Part shown: in pieces, positions 52,347 to 62,298 of the stretch
How positions within the stretch are numbered: the stretch's first letter is position 1
Layout of the letters: each line of letters opens with the position of its first letter
The notes under the pieces: model-generated
Database searches by the model: none
Told to the model about the DNA's origin: nothing
Seen by the model: only the letters and a program-made list of their open reading frames with translations
Position numbers and translations under genes: made by a program
From: Roseburia porci
GTDB lineage: Bacteria > Bacillota > Clostridia > Lachnospirales > Lachnospiraceae
Direction of reading: 5' to 3'
DNA length: 64,000 nt
Assembly: GCF_009695765.1 (NCBI RefSeq)
Contig: NZ_VUNI01000009.1
Coordinates: 1-64,000, forward strand

Positions 52347-53681
52347 TTAAAACCTGTAATAAATAAACGGATTATAACTCTCAGTTCCAAGTGTCATAAT
52401 GCAAAATAACAATAAGAACACACTTGCAGCCAGAGAAATCCCCTCTTTCCATATTCCCTGTTTCTCTGATATATCTGTTTTTCTCTCATGCCATGACATA
52501 AGTAATCCAATCAGGCAGATCAGAATACGATACGGGGTAAACACTGTAAAATATTTCACATTTTCCGAATTGGTCTTCCACTGGAAAAGTCCCATGATCC
52601 ACTTTCCAGCAGTTCCAATATCCGGACTACGGAACACCAAAAATGTAATGCTTACCACCAAAGCAGTACAGATCCATGCCACCACCTTGTTTTTATGTAA
52701 TACCTTTCCAGCATTTGTCTCTTCAAAAACTGCACAGGTTCCATGAATCAGACCCCACAAAATAAATGTCAGATTCCCGCCATGCCACAGACCCGTTGCA
52801 AAAAAAACAATATATTTATTCAGGTAAGTACGCATTTTTCCCTTACGATTTCCACCCAGAGGAATGTACAGATAATCACGGAACCATGTTCCGAGCGAAA
52901 TATGCCATCTCCGCCAGAATTCTTTAATACTGGTCGACCGGTATGGTGCACAGAAATTCTCCTCAATATGGATTCCAAACATTTCCCCAAGCCCGATAGC
53001 CATATCGCTATATCCGCTAAAATCATAGTAAATCTGGAGGCAGTATAAGATTGCGACTGTCCACGATGTAAAAGCCGTCACATGTGTTGTAATGGAAAAT
53101 GCGTAATCAACCATATATCCTGTGGTATTTGCAATGATCACCTTTTTTGCCAGCCCCAGGATAAAACGCCTGCATCCGCTGACCCATAACTCCACAGAAT
53201 GTGTCCGTTCCATCAACTGTTTTTGGATTGCATGATATTTTACAATCGGTCCCGCTATCAGCTGTGGAAAGAAAATAATATATAAAATCAGCAAAAACGG
53301 ATTTTTCTGTACAATTGTCGGATCTTTGTAAACATCAACAATATACGAAATCATCTGGAATGTGTAAAATGAAAGCCCAACCGGCATACTGTGTACAATC
53401 CCGGTATATTTTAAAAGGATCAATACACTCAGATCCAATATCAATATCACTGCCAAAAACACTTTGGGATGCTTCCCGGAAGCAATCCCCATTCCTGCAA
53501 GATAATTTGCAACCGATGATCCAAGAATCAGCCAGATAAAACGAGGCTCCCCTAACGTATAAAACACGATACTCATAACAAGAAGTATCGCGTTCTTATA
53601 CTTAATCCCAAATGGCAGATAATAAAGCAGGCATGTCAACAGTAAAAAAAATAAAATAAACAATAATGAGCTAAATACCAT
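52347..53681 (-). CDS. MBOAT family O-acyltransferase
   Basis: The 444-residue membrane protein begins MVFSSLLFILFFLLL and has about 10-12 hydrophobic segments. It has the AlgI-type motifs FWRRWHISLGTWFRDYLYIPLGGNRKG (near 250) and GLWHGGNLTFILWGLIHG with the catalytic His (near 297-313). It moves acyl groups from a cytosolic donor to an outside acceptor. With the AlgJ-like protein downstream it probably forms an O-acetylation system for an exopolysaccharide or wall polymer. Confidence 0.92.
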   Translation of the reverse strand: MVFSSLLFILFFLLLTCLLYYLPFGIKYKNAILLVMSIVFYTLGEPRFIWLILGSSVANYLAGMGIASGKHPKVFLAVILILDLSVLILLKYTGIVHSMPVGLSFYTFQMISYIVDVYKDPTIVQKNPFLLILYIIFFPQLIAGPIVKYHAIQKQLMERTHSVELWVSGCRRFILGLAKKVIIANTTGYMVDYAFSITTHVTAFTSWTVAILYCLQIYYDFSGYSDMAIGLGEMFGIHIEENFCAPYRSTSIKEFWRRWHISLGTWFRDYLYIPLGGNRKGKMRTYLNKYIVFFATGLWHGGNLTFILWGLIHGTCAVFEETNAGKVLHKNKVVAWICTALVVSITFLVFRSPDIGTAGKWIMGLFQWKTNSENVKYFTVFTPYRILICLIGLLMSWHERKTDISEKQGIWKEGISLAASVFLLLFCIMTLGTESYNPFIYYRF

Positions 53682-53702
53682 CTTTTCTCTCCTGCGCCAT
53701 CT

Positions 53703-54230
53703 TTACTCTGCAATTGTATACAATTCAATCTGACTGATTTTCTGATTCTCCAGATACAGGGCAATTCCATAGTCCGAAAATTCGTAAGTATTCACCGTAT
53801 CTGATTCTGTAACATTCCCCTCATTCAGCGATTCCGGAATATCTGATGCCGCATCCCCAACATGGAGTCCGCATTTTATCTCTTCCCCTCCGGAAAAAGA
53901 AATGGAATTGACAATTTCTTTTTCTCCTTCTTCGTTGGTAATAATTGTGAGATCGTCATAGGAATAAGTTCTGTCATACCCATCATACATACAGCTTTTT
54001 GCCTCTGTGACATCCTGTGCTTCACCAAGTTTGTCTGTCACATCACTCATCTCATCCCCAAGTGAAATCACATTGTCTCCGACTTTTACAGACTGGTCTC
54101 CAAGTGTATCCGGCTTTTGTTCTTTTACAGTTGTATCTTCCCCCTGAGCTGAGCTGTTTTTCTGACCACATCCGGCCAAAAGCATTGTTAATACAACCAT
54201 TATTACTACAGATATTCTCTTCTTTTTCAT
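53703..54230 (-). CDS. Lipoprotein of unknown function
   Basis: The 175-residue product has a signal peptide with lipobox LLAGC (cleavage before Cys at about residue 21), then an acidic, mostly extracellular domain with no family I recognise. It is 21 bases upstream of the MBOAT gene and on the same strand, so it is probably part of the acetylation unit. Confidence 0.82.
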   Translation of the reverse strand: MKKKRISVVIMVVLTMLLAGCGQKNSSAQGEDTTVKEQKPDTLGDQSVKVGDNVISLGDEMSDVTDKLGEAQDVTEAKSCMYDGYDRTYSYDDLTIITNEEGEKEIVNSISFSGGEEIKCGLHVGDAASDIPESLNEGNVTESDTVNTYEFSDYGIALYLENQKISQIELYTIAE

Positions 54231-54266
54231 ACTTTAAATCCTCATTTTCTTTCATGTACTATCAGC

Positions 54267-55006
54267 TTACGGTGTCGCCGGATATTTACTGTGATCCCAG
54301 TTATAGCGGATCACACCATAGGTTCCATTATCATATTCATATGCATCCATCTGGGCATCTGTCCATAAAAACCGTTCTGTACCCCAGCCTTTTGTTGTAT
54401 CAAAATGATACCAGGCTCCGTCGATGTTCACCAGATTCCAGAAATGTGAATCATCATCTTCATGGATCTCTATATTTTCAATTCCAAGCCTTGTCAATAA
54501 CGATGCAGAAACACTGTAAAACCCAAAGCAGTTTCCTTTTCTTGAATTCAGCGTGGAGATCCCCCCGTGATCCAGTCTGTGATCGGTGTTGTTCCACTGT
54601 ATCGGATATTGTTTTCTACCCAGTCGTACACTGCTCTCGCCTTATCTCTTTGGGACATGGAATCATTCGCTATTGAATATACGATTCCATCACAAAGCTG
54701 ATTTAAACTCTCATTTCCTGTATCGTATACGGTAAGCGCTGGAGCCACAGCTTCTGCAGTTTCTGAAGTCGGATTTTGTGGTTCCTCCTGTACATCCGCA
54801 GGAGCCTGCGCATCCGCTTCCTGCCTGGGACTTTCATCCACCACGGGCTTAGGCTGCTCATCCATAGGCTCCACTGCAATCTCTGCATCCTCATCCTGCT
54901 CTGTCTTGATCTGCTCTGTCTCACTCAATTCTTCTGTTTCCATCTGTTCCGGCATAACCAGCTCTGCAACTCTATGCACAATACTTACGCAACATAATTT
55001 GCACAT
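54267..55006 (-). pseudogene. Frameshifted transglutaminase-like protein
   Basis: Two adjacent reading frames together encode a transglutaminase-like protein. The first (from 55006 to 54548) has an acidic, Glu/Pro-rich N-terminus and ends DKARAVYDWVENNIRYSG. The second carries the catalytic Cys (RKGNCFGFYSVSASLL), the His (DSHFWNLVNI) and the Asp (WYHFDTTKGWG). The frames meet at a run of six G (about 54564-54569). One inserted or two deleted G would restore the whole domain with its triad. It is either a real frameshift, a phase-variable tract or a sequence error. The N-terminus lacks a signal peptide or clear ribosome site. Confidence 0.75.
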
Positions 55007-55093
55007 ATTGATATATATATGAAAATCACCTGCCAGGGCATATACCTCTTTGTTGAAATAACCAAAGCATCGAATCTATCCAGCTTGCCCCCC

Positions 55094-56425
55094 CTATGCT
55101 AAACTGATCATCCATTTGCGCCTCTTGAAAATAACAAGTGATACAACCAGCCTGAATATTTCTTCTGTGGTAAGCAGCGTATACACACCCACAATCCCCC
55201 ACTCAAATACATACGCTGCAAGCAGACACAACGGGATTCCGATGCACCATGTGCCAATAATATCAATCATCATGATAATTTTAGTGTTGCCACCGCTTCT
55301 TATAATTCCGCCGCCCAGGATCATATTTTCCACCTTGACCGGTGCATACAAAGCAAATACAATAAGCAGTATCTTTCCAAGTGCTTTTACGCTGTCATCC
55401 ACACGATACAATCCGGTATAGACCCCTGCCAGTACAATAAGGAGTGCAGAAACGGCTACCGCACCTGCTAAGCCTGCATACATAATCTTCTTTGACTCTG
55501 CGTAAGCCGCATCGTATTCTTTCCTGCCAAGCCGCTTGCCGACCATTACACCGGCAGCCGCCGACAATCCACTAAGTGCTCCTACAATAAGCCCCTGTAT
55601 CGGGCAGGTAAGTGTGTATGCTGCCAGATTTGATGTGCCAAGATGACCATACACACCAGATTCCACATTTTGTCCAAGACTCCACAAAAATTCACTGACC
55701 AGTATCGGCATAATCATGATCAGGTAATCCCTGATGGTAATCTTTCTAAAATGCAGTGACAGTACCGGCTGGTCTCCATCTTTTCTGATGCATAAAACAA
55801 ATCCAATGACAATAAATATCAGGTTAAACAACTGGGAAATAAGCGTTGCAATCGCAGCACCCTTTATTCCCATACATGGCAATCCAGATTTTCCAAATAT
55901 CAGCAGATAATTAAGGCCTGTGTTTACAGCAACTGCTCCAAAACTTGCTAAAAATGGTATTGTGGCATGCTCCCTGCAGCGCAGCCATGCAGATAAAACA
56001 TTGCTGACCGCCATTGGAATATAGGAAATTGCTACAATTCTAAAATAGACTGCCCCCGAATTTATAATACTCATATCCTTCGTATACAATCCAAGAATCT
56101 GTAATGGAAAAACTCCTGCTGCCAGCAGAAATAATGCTGATATCACCATTCCGCAAATAAGACTCACATCAAAACTGCACCATGCCTCTTTTGTATCTTC
56201 AGCCCCAATAAACTGTGCGATCAAAATTCCTGCAACCGTGCTTACCGCACCAATCACCACAGAAAATATTAAAGAAAAGTTACCGCATAATCCAACTGCT
56301 GCTATATTTGTCTCGCCTAACTGCCCGATCATAATCTGATCTACAATGGAGAACGAAGCCTGCAGCATACTTTGCAATGTGACCGGAATTGCAATTTTAC
56401 ACAATGATTTCATAAACTTTGACAT
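55094..56425 (-). CDS. MATE family efflux transporter
   Basis: The 443-residue product has about 12 hydrophobic segments in two homologous halves, with the MATE-type starts PVTLQSMLQASFSIVDQIMIGQLG near residue 14 and LGTSNLAAYTLTCPIQGL in the second half. Such proteins export drugs or metabolites with Na+ or H+. The gene shares a base with the stop of the LacI-type gene upstream (TAATG) and is probably controlled by it. Confidence 0.92.
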   Translation of the reverse strand: MSKFMKSLCKIAIPVTLQSMLQASFSIVDQIMIGQLGETNIAAVGLCGNFSLIFSVVIGAVSTVAGILIAQFIGAEDTKEAWCSFDVSLICGMVISALFLLAAGVFPLQILGLYTKDMSIINSGAVYFRIVAISYIPMAVSNVLSAWLRCREHATIPFLASFGAVAVNTGLNYLLIFGKSGLPCMGIKGAAIATLISQLFNLIFIVIGFVLCIRKDGDQPVLSLHFRKITIRDYLIMIMPILVSEFLWSLGQNVESGVYGHLGTSNLAAYTLTCPIQGLIVGALSGLSAAAGVMVGKRLGRKEYDAAYAESKKIMYAGLAGAVAVSALLIVLAGVYTGLYRVDDSVKALGKILLIVFALYAPVKVENMILGGGIIRSGGNTKIIMMIDIIGTWCIGIPLCLLAAYVFEWGIVGVYTLLTTEEIFRLVVSLVIFKRRKWMISLA

Positions 56426-57435
56426 TATAATCCCCTCGTACTTTCTCTTTTTATTAACTCAACCGGCAACACAATTTCTGTCTCACATTCTGCTCCATCA
56501 CGCATTGCCTCCAGACATTCAATTGCTGTTTTTGCTCTCAAGGCTGCCTCCTGATGAATCGTTGTAAGCGCAGGATTACTTTCCCTGCTTGCCATATTGT
56601 CATCAAAACCAATGATCTGGATATCCTCTGGAATTTGCATGCCTTTTCCCTGCAGAAACCTCATAAGCTCAAGTGCGTAAAAATCCGATACTGCAAAAAC
56701 AGCGGTAACATTGCTCTTTATCAGCTCTCTATATTTATCCTCATAAAAGCGCATTCTTTCCTTTTCTGTCCTAGGTATTTCCCATCTTAATGTTTCTTGC
56801 GGTCCAAATGCTTTGCGAAAGCCCTCGATGCGCTCTTTGTCCATGCAGATAAAATTATCCGCTATGCACAACGCTTTTTTATGCCCCAGCTCCCTTAAAT
56901 ATTTCCCAGCCTGATAACCGCCATCATAATGATCGATGACCAGATTTACTACCTTGGAGCATTTTTCAAAATAACCATCATACACAACAAACGATATCCT
57001 CATCTGGTTTCTTAGCTTCTCATAATCAGCTTCACAAAAGCCCATCAGAATCAGCCCATCCATATTCCACATGGATGCAAATACCGGAATCTCACTGATG
57101 TCAGATGTCGTTTTTATCATCAGAAAATATCCTTTTTCATTTACCTCATGGGACAGGGCATTCAGTGAAGACATCACAAATCCATCTTCTAAAACCCTGC
57201 CTTCATATTTTTCATGTTCATTCACCACCACACCGATGATTCTTGAATTATTTCTTGCAAGCAGAATGCCTGCCATATTAGGGATATACCCTGAGCGTTC
57301 AAGCTCCTGCTGGACACGTTTTACCGTCTCATCCGAAATCTTTTCTGTTTTGCCGTGAATCACCTTTGAGACAGTCGCTGTACTAAGACCCAACGCATCT
57401 GCAACATCCGCAATTCGAATCCTGTTCTGTGCCAT
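56425..57435 (-). CDS. LacI family transcriptional regulator
   Basis: The 336-residue product has an N-terminal LacI helix-turn-helix (IRIADVADALGLSTATVSKVIHG, residues 7-30) and a periplasmic-binding-protein-like effector domain over the rest (IIGVVVNE, GLILMGF, DIQIIGFDDNM). It most likely controls itself and the MATE gene with which it overlaps. The effector is unknown; coupling of a LacI regulator to a multidrug-type exporter is less common than to sugar genes. Confidence 0.92.
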   Translation of the reverse strand: MAQNRIRIADVADALGLSTATVSKVIHGKTEKISDETVKRVQQELERSGYIPNMAGILLARNNSRIIGVVVNEHEKYEGRVLEDGFVMSSLNALSHEVNEKGYFLMIKTTSDISEIPVFASMWNMDGLILMGFCEADYEKLRNQMRISFVVYDGYFEKCSKVVNLVIDHYDGGYQAGKYLRELGHKKALCIADNFICMDKERIEGFRKAFGPQETLRWEIPRTEKERMRFYEDKYRELIKSNVTAVFAVSDFYALELMRFLQGKGMQIPEDIQIIGFDDNMASRESNPALTTIHQEAALRAKTAIECLEAMRDGAECETEIVLPVELIKRESTRGL

Positions 57436-57499
57436 ATCGATTTCCTCTTTTTTCTTATATTCTGATTATATGGTACAACAGAAATGTGTGTTTTACAAA

Positions 57500-57515
57500 G
57501 GTTAAGCGTGTAACC
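57500..57515. promoter_or_regulatory. Possible LacI-type operator upstream of the lacI-MATE operon
   Basis: GGTTAAGCGTGTAACC has palindromic arms GGTTA/TAACC with a central CG, as LacI operators often have. It lies about 65-80 bases before the regulator's start codon. A TATAAT is nearer the gene, but I see no good -35 box. Confidence 0.45.
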
Positions 57516-57597
57516 CATCACAAAATCCGTACGTGTTTTTTGTGATATTTTACCAATGAATCTCTACAACTACATTATTCAATACATATACCTCTTT

Positions 57598-57661
57598 ATG
57601 AAAAAAAATCCCGATACACAGTAACCATGCATTTCTGCATTGGGTTCTGTGCACCGGGATT
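57598..57661 (-). terminator. Terminator of secA
   Basis: AAATCCCG and CGGGATTT, extended by GTGCACAG/CTGTGTAT, form a long stem around an interior with a small TGCA hairpin. TTTTTTTT follows on the minus strand. It begins about 28 bases after the secA stop codon. Confidence 0.85.
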
Positions 57662-57688
57662 TATCATCTCATTATATTATGTGCTTCT

Positions 57689-60259
57689 TTATTTCAGTCG
57701 TCCGCAGCACTGTTTGTATTTCTTTCCGCTTCCGCATGGACACGGATCGTTCGGATATACTTTCGCTGCTTCACGCTTCTTTGGAGCATTCTGCGCAGTC
57801 TCGTCTTTATTTGTTCCGGTAACTTTTGCTACCTGCTCACGTTCTACCTTCTGCTCGATCTTGACATGGAACAGAAGACGGACGGTATCTTCCTGGATTG
57901 CTGCGATCATGTCATCAAACATATCAAATCCAGCCATCTTATACTCAACCAGCGGATCTCTCTGTCCATATGCCTGAAGGCCGATTCCCTGACGGAGCTG
58001 ATCCATATCATCAATGTGATCCATCCACTTACGATCAATGACTTTCAGTAAAACGACACGCTCGATCTCACGGAACTGTTCGATCTCCGGGAACTCGGTT
58101 TCTTTGGCTTCATAGAGAAGAACTGCTTTCTCCTTGAGATACTGGATCAGCTGTTTGTTATTCTTTACTGAATCCAGATCTTCTACTGTGATCGGCTCTA
58201 ATGGGATGAGCGGAAGAATCAGTTCATTTAACTCGGTAAGGTTCCACTCTTCTTTCGGAATCTCTGCTGAGATACAGGTATTGACAGCTTTTTCCACGCG
58301 GTCCTGGATCATCTTAAAGATAACCTCACGCATGTTCTCGCCATTTAATACGCGGAGACGCTCTGCATAAATAATCTCGCGCTGGTCATTCATAACCTGA
58401 TCGTACTCTAACAGATTCTTACGGATTCCAAAGTTGTTTGCCTCGATCTTCTGCTGAGCCTTCTCGATCGCAGATGTAAGCATCTTGTGCTGGATCTGCT
58501 CATTCTCTGGAACTCCAAGTGTTGTAAACATATCCATAAGCTTCTCAGATCCAAACAATCTTAACAGATCATCTTCCAGAGAGATAAAGAACTGGGATTC
58601 ACCCGGATCGCCCTGACGTCCTGCACGGCCACGCAGCTGATTATCAATACGTCTGGACTCATGTCTCTCCGTACCGATGATCTTCAGTCCACCTGCTGCC
58701 TTGGCATCATCATCAAGCTTAATATCCGTACCACGTCCGGCCATGTTGGTGGCAATGGTAACAGCTCCATGCTGTCCAGCCTGTGCAACGATCTCGGCCT
58801 CAAGTTCATGGAATTTTGCATTCAATACCGTGTGCGGGATTCCTTCTCTTTTAAGCATTCCACTGACAAGTTCTGAGGTATCGATATTAATGGTACCTAC
58901 TAAGACCGGCTGTCCTTTTTCGTGTGCCATTTTCACTTCTTCTACGACTGCGTGGAATTTCTCTTTCTTAGTCTTGTATACCGCATCCTCATGATCGATA
59001 CGTGCAATTGGACGGTTGGTAGGAATCTCAATAACATCCATTCCATAGATATCACGGAATTCCTTTTCCTCAGTCAGCGCAGTACCTGTCATACCGGATT
59101 TCTTGTCAAATTTGTTAAAGAAGTTCTGGAATGTGATCGTAGCAAGTGTTTTACTCTCACGTTTTACTTTTACATGTTCCTTTGCTTCAATTGCCTGATG
59201 CAGGCCGTCTGAATAACGGCGTCCCGGCATGATACGTCCGGTAAATTCATCGACGATCATAACCTGATCATCTTTTACTACGTAATCCTGATCACGGAAC
59301 ATCAGATTATGTGCACGAAGTGCAAGAATGATGTTGTGCTGGATCTCAAGGTTCTCCGGATCAGCAAGGTTGTCGATCTTAAAGAACTGCTCTACACGTT
59401 TGACACCCTGCTGTGTTAGATTGACGATCTTGTCCTTCTCATTTACGATGAAGTCTCCGGTCTCTTCCTGCTCCATGCCCATCAGTGCATCCATCTTGGA
59501 AAACTCCGGAACATCTTCACCACGTTCCATCTGTCTTGCAAGAATATCGCAGGCCTCATATAATCTGGTTGATTTACCGCTCTGTCCGGAGATGATCAGT
59601 GGTGTTCTCGCCTCGTCGATCAGTACGGAATCGACCTCATCGATGACAGCATAATGAAGTCCTCTTAAAACAAGCTGTTCCTTATAGATTACCATGTTAT
59701 CCCTCAGGTAATCGAAACCAAGCTCATTGTTCGTTACATAAGTAATGTCGCAGTTATATGCGTCGCGGCGTTCGTCATTGTTCATGCTGTTTAATACAAC
59801 ACCAACGGTAAGCCCCAAAAACTCATGAACTTTTCCCATCCACTCAGAATCTCGTTTTGCAAGATAATCGTTGACGGTTACAATGTAAACCCCTTTTCCT
59901 TCAAGGGCATTCAGATATGCCGGAAGTGTAGACACCAGTGTCTTACCTTCACCTGTTTTCATCTCTGCAATACGTCCCTGATGCAGGATGATTCCACCGA
60001 TCAGCTGGACACGGTAATGTTCCATGCCAAGCACACGGCGTGCTGCTTCCCTTACTGTTGCATAAGCTTCTGGAAGCAGATCATCTAAAGTCTCGCCTTT
60101 TTCCAGACGCTCTTTATATTCTTTTGTTTTTCCTTTTAATTCCTCATCTGAGAGTGCACCCATCTGTTCCTTATAGGATTCGATCTTATCTACGATCGGG
60201 TAGACTCTCTTCAATTCCCTCTGGCTGTGGGTACCAAAAATTTTGGTTAATGTACTCAT
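57689..60259 (-). CDS. secA: Preprotein translocase ATPase SecA
   Basis: SecA drives export through SecYEG. The 856-residue product has Walker [10 protein letters not shown] near residue 102, [21 protein letters not shown] near 205-225, the helicase motif GTDIKL near 500, and the C-terminal zinc/SecB-type motif [13 protein letters not shown] in the last 20 residues. Length and domains are complete. It has its own promoter and a strong terminator. Confidence 0.98.
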   Translation of the reverse strand: MSTLTKIFGTHSQRELKRVYPIVDKIESYKEQMGALSDEELKGKTKEYKERLEKGETLDDLLPEAYATVREAARRVLGMEHYRVQLIGGIILHQGRIAEMKTGEGKTLVSTLPAYLNALEGKGVYIVTVNDYLAKRDSEWMGKVHEFLGLTVGVVLNSMNNDERRDAYNCDITYVTNNELGFDYLRDNMVIYKEQLVLRGLHYAVIDEVDSVLIDEARTPLIISGQSGKSTRLYEACDILARQMERGEDVPEFSKMDALMGMEQEETGDFIVNEKDKIVNLTQQGVKRVEQFFKIDNLADPENLEIQHNIILALRAHNLMFRDQDYVVKDDQVMIVDEFTGRIMPGRRYSDGLHQAIEAKEHVKVKRESKTLATITFQNFFNKFDKKSGMTGTALTEEKEFRDIYGMDVIEIPTNRPIARIDHEDAVYKTKKEKFHAVVEEVKMAHEKGQPVLVGTINIDTSELVSGMLKREGIPHTVLNAKFHELEAEIVAQAGQHGAVTIATNMAGRGTDIKLDDDAKAAGGLKIIGTERHESRRIDNQLRGRAGRQGDPGESQFFISLEDDLLRLFGSEKLMDMFTTLGVPENEQIQHKMLTSAIEKAQQKIEANNFGIRKNLLEYDQVMNDQREIIYAERLRVLNGENMREVIFKMIQDRVEKAVNTCISAEIPKEEWNLTELNELILPLIPLEPITVEDLDSVKNNKQLIQYLKEKAVLLYEAKETEFPEIEQFREIERVVLLKVIDRKWMDHIDDMDQLRQGIGLQAYGQRDPLVEYKMAGFDMFDDMIAAIQEDTVRLLFHVKIEQKVEREQVAKVTGTNKDETAQNAPKKREAAKVYPNDPCPCGSGKKYKQCCGRLK

Positions 60260-60289
60260 ATTTATAACTCCTATTCACGCAATATGGAT

Positions 60290-60318
60290 ATTGTATCACT
60301 TTCAATGTCTTTACACAA
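60290..60318 (-). promoter_or_regulatory. Promoter of secA
   Basis: TTGTGT (60313-60318) and TACAAT (60290-60295) are 17 bases apart on the minus strand, about 30 bases before the start codon. Confidence 0.6.
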
Positions 60319-60361
60319 CATGAACGAGTGAACGAATTATAAACTTTTTGTTAACGTTCCG

Positions 60362-60390
60362 TTGAAAAATCAAGGGTTCCCTGTTATAAT
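60362..60390 (+). promoter_or_regulatory. Promoter of the TSCPD-domain gene
   Basis: TTGAAA (60362-60367) and TATAAT (60385-60390) are 17 bases apart. An AGGG/CCCT inverted repeat lies in the spacer, which could be an operator. Confidence 0.8.
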
Positions 60391-60429
60391 CATCAAAGTT
60401 TCAATGTTACCAAAACAGGAGGATTTACT

Positions 60430-60678
60430 ATGACTTACGAATACAAAACCAAAGGAACCTGTTCTACCGATATCACATTCGATATCGAGGACAACAAAGT
60501 ACATAATGTTCATTTCACAGGCGGATGCAACGGTAATCTGAAAGCAGTTGCAAGCCTTGTAGAAGGACTTCCAGTCGATGAAGTCATCTCACGTCTGGAG
60601 GGCATCAAGTGTGGATTTAAAAACACATCCTGCGGAGACCAGCTTGCACACGCACTGATCGAGGCTTCCCAGAAATAA
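60430..60678 (+). CDS. TSCPD domain protein (TIGR03905 type)
   Basis: The 82-residue product is a stand-alone TSCPD domain, with the segments HFTGGCNGNLKAVASLVEG and GIKCGFKNTSCGDQLAHAL. The Cys residues in these motifs suggest metal or redox binding. The domain is also found at the end of B12-dependent ribonucleotide reductases; the stand-alone form is of unknown function. AGGAGG precedes the ATG. Confidence 0.9.
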   Translation: MTYEYKTKGTCSTDITFDIEDNKVHNVHFTGGCNGNLKAVASLVEGLPVDEVISRLEGIKCGFKNTSCGDQLAHALIEASQK

Positions 60679-60702
60679 TCTCAGATCTGGTAAAGATTCT
60701 GC

Positions 60703-60757
60703 AAAATGCCGGTCTGGCTTCCATGATACCTAAAACATGGCAGTCAGCCGGCATTTT
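60703..60757. terminator. Bidirectional terminator between TSCPD gene and dpaB
   Basis: AAAATGCCGG and CCGGCATTTT form a perfect 10-base-pair stem around an interior with a CCATG/CATGG hairpin. Both sides end in A/T tracts, so it can serve both converging transcripts. Confidence 0.8.
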
Positions 60758-60805
60758 CTATTGTATCTGTTTTATCTGCTCATACTGGTATGAATGCTGT
60801 CTTTT

Positions 60806-61393
60806 TCAGTCCAGCGGCTGAAGGATCGGCTGGATCTGTTTTCCCTTCAATGCCAGTTCGATCGTTTCCGGCAAAAGTTCCATTTTCGCAACCAGCGAAT
60901 TTGGTTTGCTTTTAAAATTATCCTGACCAAATGGAACAAAATAAATATTTTTCGTGTTCATCAGCATTCCGATATTTTTAAAGTTTGCTCCAAGCGCATC
61001 ATTCGTGGAAATTGCGATTACAAGCGCTTTTCCATTGCGCATATGCGCCTTCGCTGCCATAAGGACCGGCGTATCCACGATGCCGTTGCAGAGCTTTGCG
61101 GCCGTGTTACCGGTACATGGGGCAATCACCATAATGTCCAGAAAGTTATTCGGACCGATCGGTTCTGCCTGACTGAGCGTGCGTATTCCCTCATTTTCCG
61201 TAATCTCACAGATTCCATCCACATATTCCCGCGCACTTCCAAAACGGGTGTCACAGCTTTGTGCTGCAAAAGAGAAAACAGGAATGACATTCGCTCCCAT
61301 CTCCTTCAGCCGGATGACCTCCTTTCTGGATTTGGAAAATGTGCAGAAAGACCCGGTAATTCCATATCCTATATTATAATTTGAAAAATCCAT
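60806..61393 (-). CDS. dpaB: Dipicolinate synthase subunit B (flavoprotein)
   Basis: DpaB is the flavoprotein-like partner of DpaA in making dipicolinic acid, the calcium chelator of spores. The 195-residue product has the flavin-binding fold motif YGITGSFCTFSKSR near residue 10, MVIAPCTGNTAAKLCNGIVDTPVLMAAKAHMR near 87-118, and ISTNDALGANFKNIG. The 5' end overlaps dpaA by 25 bases. It proves sporulation capacity in the species, not in any given strain. Confidence 0.95.
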   Translation of the reverse strand: MDFSNYNIGYGITGSFCTFSKSRKEVIRLKEMGANVIPVFSFAAQSCDTRFGSAREYVDGICEITENEGIRTLSQAEPIGPNNFLDIMVIAPCTGNTAAKLCNGIVDTPVLMAAKAHMRNGKALVIAISTNDALGANFKNIGMLMNTKNIYFVPFGQDNFKSKPNSLVAKMELLPETIELALKGKQIQPILQPLD

Positions 61394-62232
61394 GATTTAT
61401 CCTCTTTTCTTACATCCTCCGGAAGCGTATGCCGGATCACAGAATCAGCAAGAATCTTTGCACTGCTTTTCGGTGTATAGATGCCCGGAAGTCCAAGTGC
61501 TTCGATCACAGGGATCTCATATTTTGCGGTGGCTTTTTTATCCGTTCCACCAGGTTTTGAGGCAATGTCAATGATCACGGTATCCTTATGCATTTCCCGG
61601 ATCATGGATTCTGTGATTACCATTGCCGGAACCGTGTTGATTACACCGCGTGTTCCATAAGCCTCCTCCGGTGCATAGGAAAAATCTGCAGCATTATGAC
61701 CATCTGTTTTTGCCGCTTTCCGGTCCCTTACACTTCTTGCAAGCACAGTGACCCTTCCTCCAAGAAGGGCTATTCTTGCGGCAATTTCCTTTGCGCATCT
61801 TCCATACCCGGTAACAATATATTTCTCATTTCGGATAGAATATCTGCTATGAAACAGTAGTTCAGCGATCGCAGCTTCCGCTGTCACACACGCATTTTCC
61901 AGTGTAACCTGCTCTTCATCCATAAAATCCACGTAACGGATCTCATATTTTTCCAGGAATTGTCTCCACTCCTCTGAGAACTTTCCTCCAAATACCGTAA
62001 GCTGCGGAATCATGCCTTCCTCACGGTTGATCATCAGATTCTCCCGGACGACGGACCGGATGTCCTGTAATTTATCTATTTTCAAAACCGGAGTCGGAAG
62101 AATCACCCTCCCCGCATTGCGTATGAGATTCGCAAGATCCCTGACACTGCCTTCCTTACATCTTCCCGGAAGATAATCGCCAATATACTGCTGTCTTTGA
62201 TCTGTTACAAATATAACCGTATATCTATCCAT
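61369..62232 (-). CDS. dpaA: Dipicolinate synthase subunit A
   Basis: DpaA is the dehydrogenase-like subunit. The 287-residue product has a Rossmann motif YIVTGYGRCAKEIAARIALLGGRVTVLARS near residues 150-180 and a conserved IDIASKPGGTD segment near 230. The ATG at 62232 has GGGAG nine bases upstream. A SigK-like promoter is directly upstream, so mother-cell expression is expected. The substrate is the lysine-pathway intermediate supplied downstream of LysC, whose gene precedes this one. Confidence 0.94.
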   Translation of the reverse strand: MDRYTVIFVTDQRQQYIGDYLPGRCKEGSVRDLANLIRNAGRVILPTPVLKIDKLQDIRSVVRENLMINREEGMIPQLTVFGGKFSEEWRQFLEKYEIRYVDFMDEEQVTLENACVTAEAAIAELLFHSRYSIRNEKYIVTGYGRCAKEIAARIALLGGRVTVLARSVRDRKAAKTDGHNAADFSYAPEEAYGTRGVINTVPAMVITESMIREMHKDTVIIDIASKPGGTDKKATAKYEIPVIEALGLPGIYTPKSSAKILADSVIRHTLPEDVRKEDKSWIFQIII

Positions 62233-62253
62233 AAAAAAACGCTCCCTTCCATA

Positions 62254-62280
62254 TATCATATGAAAGAGAGCACTTTATGT
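62254..62280 (-). promoter_or_regulatory. Putative SigK promoter of dpaAB
   Basis: AC, 16 bases, CATATGATA on the minus strand matches the SigK consensus AC-N16-17-CATANNNTA exactly. It lies about 20 bases before the dpaA ATG and just after the lysC stop codon. DPA synthase is a SigK target in Bacillus, which supports the call. Confidence 0.75.
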
Positions 62281-62298
62281 TCTGCATTTTTATAAATA

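Noticed and set aside
52347-52385. AAAACCTG on the plus strand near 52350 as a fourth ECF-type promoter
   Set aside because: The -10 position 14 bases on is ATTATAA instead of CGTCTTA, and no gene follows on that strand.
60362-60390. AGGG/CCCT repeat in the TSCPD promoter spacer as a known operator
   Set aside because: It is too short to assign to a regulator family; kept only as a remark.
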